From positions 62,001 through 126,000 of the forward strand of contig NZ_JAMJPK010000001.1 of the NCBI RefSeq assembly GCF_023554995.1: 64,000 nt of DNA. The letters run 5' to 3'. Position 1 is the stretch's first letter. Each line of letters starts with the position of its first letter. Below the pieces are notes generated by a model. The model was not told where the DNA came from and ran no database searches. It was given only the letters and a program-made list of their open reading frames with translations. Shown here piece after piece: positions 59,515 through 64,000 of this stretch. The translations under genes were made by a program, and so were the position numbers. This DNA is from Halomonas gemina (GTDB lineage: Bacteria > Pseudomonadota > Gammaproteobacteria > Pseudomonadales > Halomonadaceae).

Positions 59515-59739
59515 ATGGCCACCACCAAGAAAACCGATCGCCAACTGGTCTCGATGACCTTCCGAAAGCCCTGGGGCCGCTACACCAAGGGCGACCGCGC
59601 CGGCTTCGAGCCCGAGCGTGCCAAGCAGCTTGAGGAGCGCAAGCTCGCCGTGCGCAGTGCCCAGGCCAAGGATGCCGAAATGGCGGCGGACACCAAATCG
59701 AGCAGCGCCAAGGGCACTGAAGGCGCCGACAAGACCTGA
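59515..59739 (+). CDS. Small basic/polar phage protein after the capsid gene
   Basis: 74 residues; strong AAAGGAG site. FRKPWGRYTKGDRAGFEPERAKQLEERKLA has a conserved head-region look (common G-Y-x-KGD-A-GF pattern in small post-capsid proteins); the tail is low-complexity and polar. Function unknown, perhaps head decoration or completion. Confidence 0.7.
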   Translation: MATTKKTDRQLVSMTFRKPWGRYTKGDRAGFEPERAKQLEERKLAVRSAQAKDAEMAADTKSSSAKGTEGADKT

Positions 59740-59743
59740 GCCC

Positions 59744-59767
59744 GTTGCCGCCCATTCGGGCGGCAAC
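59744..59767 (+). other. Hairpin in the structural operon
   Basis: GTTGCCGCCC and GGGCGGCAAC with loop ATTC, directly after the small post-capsid gene; no U-run. Confidence 0.6.
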
Positions 59768-59790
59768 CCGAACACTGACCGAGCGCACTC

Positions 59791-60351
59791 ATGATCACAC
59801 TCGCCGAGGCCAAGCTGCACCTGCGCCTGATCGATGACATCGCCGATGCCGACAGCTACACCGTCGAGGACACTCACATCCAGGCGCTGATCGGCGCGGC
59901 CTATCGTCATGCCGAGCAGGTCACCCGGGTGATGTTCGAGAAACGTAACGAGACCCTGGTGCTCGACGGCTTTCCTTCGGGCAGTGAGAGCATCGAGCTG
60001 CCGTGGACACCGGTCGCATCGATCGAATCACTCGACTACATCGACGCTGATGGCATCAGCCAATCCCTGGACGCCGAGACCCTGCGTCTCGATACCCGTC
60101 CGATCACTCCTCGGCTGGCGCCGCAGTGGGGCAGCCTGTGGCCCAAGACCATCGACGAACCTGAAAGCGTCACCCTCATAGCCGGCGTTGGGATGGACGT
60201 CACGCCCCCGGACGTTCGGGCTGCACTGCTGCTGTTGATCGGTCACCTCTACGAGAATCGCGAGGCGGTGGTGATCGGCACCATCAGCAGCGAGGTTCCC
60301 CTAGGCGTCCAGATGCTGCTGGCGCCCTACACACTCCATTCCGTGGGGTAG
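59791..60351 (+). CDS. Head-tail connector, HK97 gp6-like
   Basis: 186 residues. MITLAEAKLHLRL start and the pattern IQALIGAAYRHAEQVTR, LPWTPVASIESLDYID, PPDVRAALLLLIGHLYENRE are those of gp6/QLRG-type adaptors that form a ring below the portal. Confidence 0.88.
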   Translation: MITLAEAKLHLRLIDDIADADSYTVEDTHIQALIGAAYRHAEQVTRVMFEKRNETLVLDGFPSGSESIELPWTPVASIESLDYIDADGISQSLDAETLRLDTRPITPRLAPQWGSLWPKTIDEPESVTLIAGVGMDVTPPDVRAALLLLIGHLYENREAVVIGTISSEVPLGVQMLLAPYTLHSVG

Positions 60352-60354
60352 GAC

Positions 60355-60903
60355 ATGCGTATCGGACGACTCCGCCACCGCGTCACCCTGCGCGGCGCCC
60401 GCCATGGCCACCAGCCGAGCTGGCCCGAGGCCGGCCAGGCATGGGCCGAGTTCGTCGAGCCAAAGAGTGCGGGGCGTACCGAACAGCAGGGCATCCGCGC
60501 CCCCGGGGCGACCCTGGTGCGCATGCGCCCGCGGCCCGGCCTGCAGGTGGGCCAGCTGATCGAGCGTCGCGACGGGGCGCTGTTCATCATCGAGGCCATC
60601 GACCCGGCGCGCACGGTGGTGGAGATCGCCGCGCGGCGCCTGCAGGGCGTGCCGGCCAGCTACGTGCCGTTCGCCACCGGCATCGGCTACGCCATCGAGG
60701 CCTTCCTGCTGCGCGAGAACGTCTTCGTCGGCCAGGCCAACGAGCCGCGCCACCTGGTGGAAGTCATCCAACTGCAGCTGACCTGGCCATGGGCCGAGGG
60801 CGGCGACCTGATCCAGATCGCCGGGCTGTCGCTGGAGATCGTCGGCCAGGTGGAAGGCACCGACGACGGCATCACCGTCCAACTGTTTACCATTCCGGGC
60901 TGA
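60355..60903 (+). CDS. Head closure protein with extra C-terminal domain
   Basis: 182 residues. The first 105 match the SPP1 gp16-type head closure fold (RIGRLRHRVTLRGARHG...GQAWAEFVEPKSAGRTEQQG...VGQLIERRDGALFIIEAI). About 75 further residues follow, and their end (GGDLIQIAGLSLEIVGQVEGTDDGITVQLFTI) resembles the end of the first part, hinting at an internal duplication. Usual family length is about 110. Confidence 0.8.
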   Translation: MRIGRLRHRVTLRGARHGHQPSWPEAGQAWAEFVEPKSAGRTEQQGIRAPGATLVRMRPRPGLQVGQLIERRDGALFIIEAIDPARTVVEIAARRLQGVPASYVPFATGIGYAIEAFLLRENVFVGQANEPRHLVEVIQLQLTWPWAEGGDLIQIAGLSLEIVGQVEGTDDGITVQLFTIPG

Positions 60904-60939
60904 GCCTTCGCCGGCTTCGGGGCGATGTAAGGAGCCGTC

Positions 60940-61524
60940 ATGGCACGTAAGCGCGGCAAGTACAGCAAGCTGCCCAAGGGCATCCAGGTCGGCGGGCTGA
61001 GTGAGAGCAAGAAGGCCTTCCAGGCGCTGCCCGCCGCCACCCGCCGGGCCATCGCCGGGGCGGTAAACGAGCAGGCCGCCGAGACCCGCACCACCCTGGT
61101 CGGCCGCATCAGCCAGGATGGCGGCGTGAAGAAGGGCGAGGTCGCCCGACGCATCAGCATCAACAAGGCCAAGGCCGGCGAGGGCCGGGCCTTCGCCGAG
61201 CTCAAGCTCAGCCGACGGCCGGTGCGCTTCAAGAATTGGCAGTACGAGACCCGCCAGACCGACAGCACCGGTACCCGGGCCAGCATCTGGATCCGCAAGG
61301 GCGGCGCCCGCATGCGCGTGTGGGGCTTCGTGAACCCCAAGGGCCGTGGGGTGCCGCTCACTCGGTACCGCAAGGGCAACAAGGACCGCATCCGCCGCGC
61401 CGCCGGCTGGGGCCTCAAGAACCACTGGAACCACCAGGTCAACGATGCGCTGCGTAGCGAGATCGCCACCGGCGTCGACGGCAAGTTCCTCAACCGCTTC
61501 AACAAGGAGTGGGCAAAACGATGA
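60940..61524 (+). CDS. Minor tail protein Z-like (tail completion)
   Basis: 194 residues, close to lambda Z. GLSESKKAFQALPAATRRAIAGAVNEQAAETRTTLVGRIS and RRISINKAKAGEGRAFAEL agree with the minor tail Z pattern. The RBS is AAGGAG. Likely joins the tail tube to the head connector. Confidence 0.82.
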   Translation: MARKRGKYSKLPKGIQVGGLSESKKAFQALPAATRRAIAGAVNEQAAETRTTLVGRISQDGGVKKGEVARRISINKAKAGEGRAFAELKLSRRPVRFKNWQYETRQTDSTGTRASIWIRKGGARMRVWGFVNPKGRGVPLTRYRKGNKDRIRRAAGWGLKNHWNHQVNDALRSEIATGVDGKFLNRFNKEWAKR

Positions 61525-61967
61525 GTCAGCCCAAGAGCACCCAGGTGGTCAACAAGCTCATCCAGCGCCTGGCGGCGATCAGCACCGCCAACGGCTACCA
61601 CACCGATGTCGCCGACCTGGAGACCAGCGCCCAACAGGTGCAGATCGACCACCACACCACGCTGCCGGTGCTCCACCTCCACAACGTCGAGAACGCGATC
61701 ACCCGCGTGGTGGCCGGAGGCGCCCGCAGCGAGAAGCGCACCCTGCAGATCGACGCCTACCTCAAGGGCGGGCAGGGCACCCGCGAGCGGCAGGATGACA
61801 TGCTCGATGACCTCTACCGGGCGCTTTACACCGGCGAGAAGATCAAGCTCGACCGCCTCGCGGTGGAGATCGAAACGGGCGTTGCCGCCCTCGACGATGC
61901 CGACCTGGGCAGTCGCATCGTGCCCATCTACCTGCCCGTCACCATCACCTATACCAGCGAGAGGTAA
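61521..61967 (+). CDS. Tail terminator protein (gpU-like)
   Basis: 148 residues from ATG 61521 (ATGA overlap with the Z-like gene). Alpha/beta tail-terminator layout with KSTQVVNKLIQRLAAISTANGYHTDV at the N-terminus and IVPIYLPVTITYTSER at the end. Position before the tail tube gene fits. Confidence 0.82.
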   Translation: MSQPKSTQVVNKLIQRLAAISTANGYHTDVADLETSAQQVQIDHHTTLPVLHLHNVENAITRVVAGGARSEKRTLQIDAYLKGGQGTRERQDDMLDDLYRALYTGEKIKLDRLAVEIETGVAALDDADLGSRIVPIYLPVTITYTSER

Positions 61968-61973
61968 TTCGCC

Positions 61974-62726
61974 ATGCCTGGCTATCAAGATACCGGCCTG
62001 ATCGTCGCCGGCGACGTGTTCATGGGCGAGGTCGACTCGGACGGCAACGTCGGTGCCCTGCGCGGCCCGATCAACGTGCCGTCCCTGGCCATCACCCCTA
62101 ACACCGTCGAGACCATCGAACGGCAGAGCTACAAGAAGGCTACCTACGGGCAGACGCTCGACGCCGTCAACCTGCCCAACGAGGCCGCCAACCTGACCAT
62201 CCAGTTCGACTCGCTGCCGGCGATCCAGCTGGCCGAGGCCTTGGCCGGCAAGACGGTGGCCATCGACGATGCCGCCGACACCGTCACCGGCGAGGCCCAC
62301 ACCCTGGAGGAAGGGCTGTGGATCAAGCTGGCCAAGTCGAACCTGTCCAACGGCTCGGTCACCATCACCGAGACCAGCGGTAGCACCGACATCACCGCCG
62401 ACTGCGAGATCGACCATGCCGCCGGCCTGGTGCGTGCCAACACCAGCGCCGCCGCCACCGACGTGACCATCGACTACGACACCGATGCCGCCACCGGCAC
62501 CCGAGTGCTGGGCGCGAGCGAGATCTCCAAGCCGCGCTTCGTGATGGTCGAGGGCATCAACCTCGCCACCAACAAGCGGGTGCGCGTCGAGATCGACCGC
62601 GTGGTGCTCAGCTCCGACCAGGCCACCGAGTTGATGGGCCGCGAGTTCATCAGCGGTCAGCTCACCGGCTCGCTGGTCACCCTGGAAGGCAAGGACAGCC
62701 CGTACACCATGGACATGTACGACTGA
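61974..62726 (+). CDS. Major tail tube protein
   Basis: 250 residues. GYQDTGLIVAGDVFMGEVDSDG start; LEEGLWIKLAKSNLSNGSVTITETSGS and KRVRVEIDRVVLSSDQATELMGREF are typical beta-sandwich tube segments. Non-contractile tail, hence a siphovirus. Confidence 0.88.
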   Translation: MPGYQDTGLIVAGDVFMGEVDSDGNVGALRGPINVPSLAITPNTVETIERQSYKKATYGQTLDAVNLPNEAANLTIQFDSLPAIQLAEALAGKTVAIDDAADTVTGEAHTLEEGLWIKLAKSNLSNGSVTITETSGSTDITADCEIDHAAGLVRANTSAAATDVTIDYDTDAATGTRVLGASEISKPRFVMVEGINLATNKRVRVEIDRVVLSSDQATELMGREFISGQLTGSLVTLEGKDSPYTMDMYD

Positions 62727-62742
62727 GCCGATGAAGGAAGGG

Positions 62743-62762
62743 CGCCCGGGCTGACCCGGGCG
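62743..62762 (+). other. Hairpin after the tail tube gene
   Basis: CGCCCGGG and CCCGGGCG with loop CTGA; no U-run. Probably protects the abundant tail tube message. Confidence 0.6.
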
Positions 62763-62812
62763 TAAGCCATTTGCAACACGTAACGTAAGACATCACCGAT
62801 GGAGTCACCGTC

Positions 62813-62962
62813 ATGAGCGATACCAAGGCCCAGCCCGCCGACCTGGTGCAGGTCACCCTCAAGAAGTCACACACCCACAGCGGCCAGCCCCACAAGGTTG
62901 GCGACAAGCTAAAGGTCCGCCCTGACCAACTCGAGCGCCTCAAGAAGCACGGCAAGATCTAG
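62813..62962 (+). CDS. 49-residue phage protein, small KOW/SH3-like
   Basis: ATG 62813 with GGAG 8 bases upstream. The product has VQVTLKKSHTHSGQPHKVGD followed by KLKVRPDQLERLKKHGKI, a pattern seen in small phage proteins next to tail genes (DUF7210-like). Function unknown. Confidence 0.68.
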   Translation: MSDTKAQPADLVQVTLKKSHTHSGQPHKVGDKLKVRPDQLERLKKHGKI

Positions 62963-63040
62963 GCATCTCCCGGGCCAGCCGATTGGCGGGGCCGGGTTAC
63001 AAGATGTAACCTGCCTTCAGGGAACTGAAGGAGGTGGAAG

Positions 63041-63505
63041 ATGGAAACGGAACCGAATGCGTTTTACGCCATCGGCCAGATGGCCGGGTGGTGGCTAATT
63101 TTCCTGGTAGTGGTGCCGTGGCTGGCAGTGCTGCTGGCCGTATACAGTCGTGGCAATTCGATGATCGTGGCAGGTTTTATCGGCTTCTTCGGCACTCCGC
63201 TGATCGGGATGCTTTATGTGATCGCTCAGCCGGTGAACCAGTCGGTATTGGACGAGCGGGCCATTCGTTCGGGAAAAAGCCGACGCTGTTCCAAATGCAT
63301 GACGCTCAAGCATCCCACGGCGCGCATCTGCCCACAGTGCAAAACCATCGCTGGAAAGAGTGACGCACCGGAACCAAGCCGGCTCGAGCCATCGCTATCA
63401 GGCATGAGCGCTGTGCACGATCCAGGTGAAAACGTCGAGCGAGCTGAACCAGATGAAAACGGTGTCGCCGAGTTCCAGCGACGGATGCAGCAGCGCGATC
63501 CATAG
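63041..63505 (+). CDS. Two-helix membrane protein with zinc ribbon, between tail tube and tape measure
   Basis: 154 residues; GGAGG upstream. Membrane helices at about 11-35 and 42-64, then a cytoplasmic zinc ribbon CSKCMTLKHPTARICPQCK (84-102) and a polar acidic tail. It occupies the place where the frameshifted tail assembly chaperone is usually found, but it does not resemble one. Codons are less GC-rich than those of the tail genes. A lysogen-expressed moron is possible. Confidence 0.7.
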   Translation: METEPNAFYAIGQMAGWWLIFLVVVPWLAVLLAVYSRGNSMIVAGFIGFFGTPLIGMLYVIAQPVNQSVLDERAIRSGKSRRCSKCMTLKHPTARICPQCKTIAGKSDAPEPSRLEPSLSGMSAVHDPGENVERAEPDENGVAEFQRRMQQRDP

Positions 63506-63526
63506 CGATACCCACACGATCCCCGA

Positions 63527-63550
63527 GCCCCGCCACCGAGCGGGGCTTTT
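63527..63550 (+). terminator. Rho-independent terminator before the tape measure gene
   Basis: GCCCCG (63527-63532), 8-base loop, CGGGGC (63541-63546), then TTTTCTTT. It isolates the membrane/zinc-ribbon gene from the tape measure gene, typical for an inserted moron cassette. Confidence 0.8.
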
Positions 63551-63570
63551 CTTTGCCTGCACGGTGACCC

Positions 63571-64000
63571 ATGGCCCAGAACCAGAACGACATCCAGCTG
63601 CGCATCAGTGCCGCGGTCGACGGCCTGCAGGACATCGGCGCGCTGCTCGCCGAGATCGACGAGCTGGGCGGTGATACCACCTCGGCCTCCTCCGATGTCG
63701 AGAAGCTCAACGAGGCGATGTCATCGCTCGGCCAGCAGCGCAAGCTGATCGACTCGCTGGAGCAGACCCGCGGCAAGGTCGCCGAGGCCGAGCAGGCCAT
63801 GAACGAGGCGGTGGGCGAGGCCGAGCGCCTGCGCAGCGCCTACGAGGACAGCGCCCAGGGTGTGGAGGCCCAGCGGCGTGCTGCCCAGCAGGCCGCCGAG
63901 CAGGCGGAGACCGCCAGCAATGCCTACCAGCAGCAGCGCCGCGAGTTGCAGGCGCTGCAGACCCAGTACAAGGGCGTGCAGGAGAGCACCACCGGCGCCC
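63571..64000 (+). CDS. Tape measure protein (5' part, cut by window edge)
   Basis: At least 143 residues, open to position 64000. MAQNQNDIQLRISAAVDGLQ and DIGALLAEIDELGG at the start match the TP901/lambda H type; a long Ala/Gln/Glu-rich coiled coil follows (AEAEQAMNEAVGEAERLRSA and beyond). Sets tail length and acts in DNA entry. GGTGAC is the only ribosome-site-like sequence. Confidence 0.87.
   Translation, partial: MAQNQNDIQLRISAAVDGLQDIGALLAEIDELGGDTTSASSDVEKLNEAMSSLGQQRKLIDSLEQTRGKVAEAEQAMNEAVGEAERLRSAYEDSAQGVEAQRRAAQQAAEQAETASNAYQQQRRELQALQTQYKGVQESTTGA

Larger units (their letters stand above)
30525..64000. mobile_element. Lambda/HK97-type prophage (left and central part)
   Basis: Continuous phage gene plan: attachment site in tRNA-Ala, cargo, leftward int/xis/recombination operon, CI-type repressor, rightward replication, nin-like, Q-position gene, lysis, cos-type packaging, HK97 head and siphovirus tail genes to the window edge. 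No broken key gene was seen in the visible part, so it may be inducible. The left boundary is placed within the 3' half of the tRNA; the right boundary lies beyond 64000. Confidence 0.93.

Overview
The window is GC-rich DNA from a gammaproteobacterium. The gene orders fxsA-groES-groEL, ihfB-lapA-lapB-pyrF, sdhE-ygfX and gacA-uvrC-pgsA-tRNA(Gly-Cys-Leu) are those of that class. TRAP transporters and general gene style suggest a Halomonas-like halophile, but that last step is inference. About 30.5 kb is host chromosome. The rest (to the right edge) is the left and central part of a lambda/HK97-type prophage entered at a tRNA-Ala gene.

Host part, left to right: a leftward peptide-type ABC transporter (binding protein, two permeases, the last cut by the window edge); a divergent GntR/FCD regulator and an AraC regulator; a rightward catabolic-looking operon made of a TRAP transporter (DctP, DctQ, DctM), two different histone-deacetylase-fold amidohydrolases, a RidA protein, an ornithine-cyclodeaminase-family enzyme and a branched-chain-type aminotransferase. 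This set could import and dismantle an N-acetylated amine or diamino acid. Then come a DUF4105 protein, an NhaC-type antiporter, trmJ, groESL (with a clear sigma-32 promoter), fxsA, a FabG-like dehydrogenase, a ComEA-like protein, pyrF, lapB, lapA, ihfB, sdhE, ygfX, nadB, a FUSC protein, three tRNAs, pgsA, uvrC and gacA.

Prophage: the tRNA-Ala(GGC) gene at 30479-30554 is the probable attachment site. Between it and the integrase lies an AT-richer two-gene cargo, a subtilase plus an AAA ATPase of the IetAS type known as plasmid-stability and anti-phage modules. A continuous leftward operon follows (a LuxR-type helix-turn-helix protein, small unknowns, rdgC, a C5 cytosine methyltransferase, a DUF4942 protein, excisionase, integrase). 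It is read from a PL promoter. A CI/LexA-type repressor and two genes in the rexAB position sit between PL and PR. PL and PR carry almost identical operator-promoter modules with TTACC-N4-GGTAA palindromes, so one repressor should shut both. The rightward operon has a YdaS/Cro-like regulator, O-like (DnaT domain) and P-like replication genes, a nin-like cluster of small genes with a NinI-like phosphatase and RusA, a gene in the Q position with a pR'/tR'-like promoter and terminator, a phage tRNA with CAU anticodon, endolysin and holin genes, an HNH endonuclease, terminases, portal, S49-type prohead protease, HK97 capsid, connectors, tail terminator, tail tube and the start of the tape measure gene, cut at position 64000. 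The right end and attR are outside the window.
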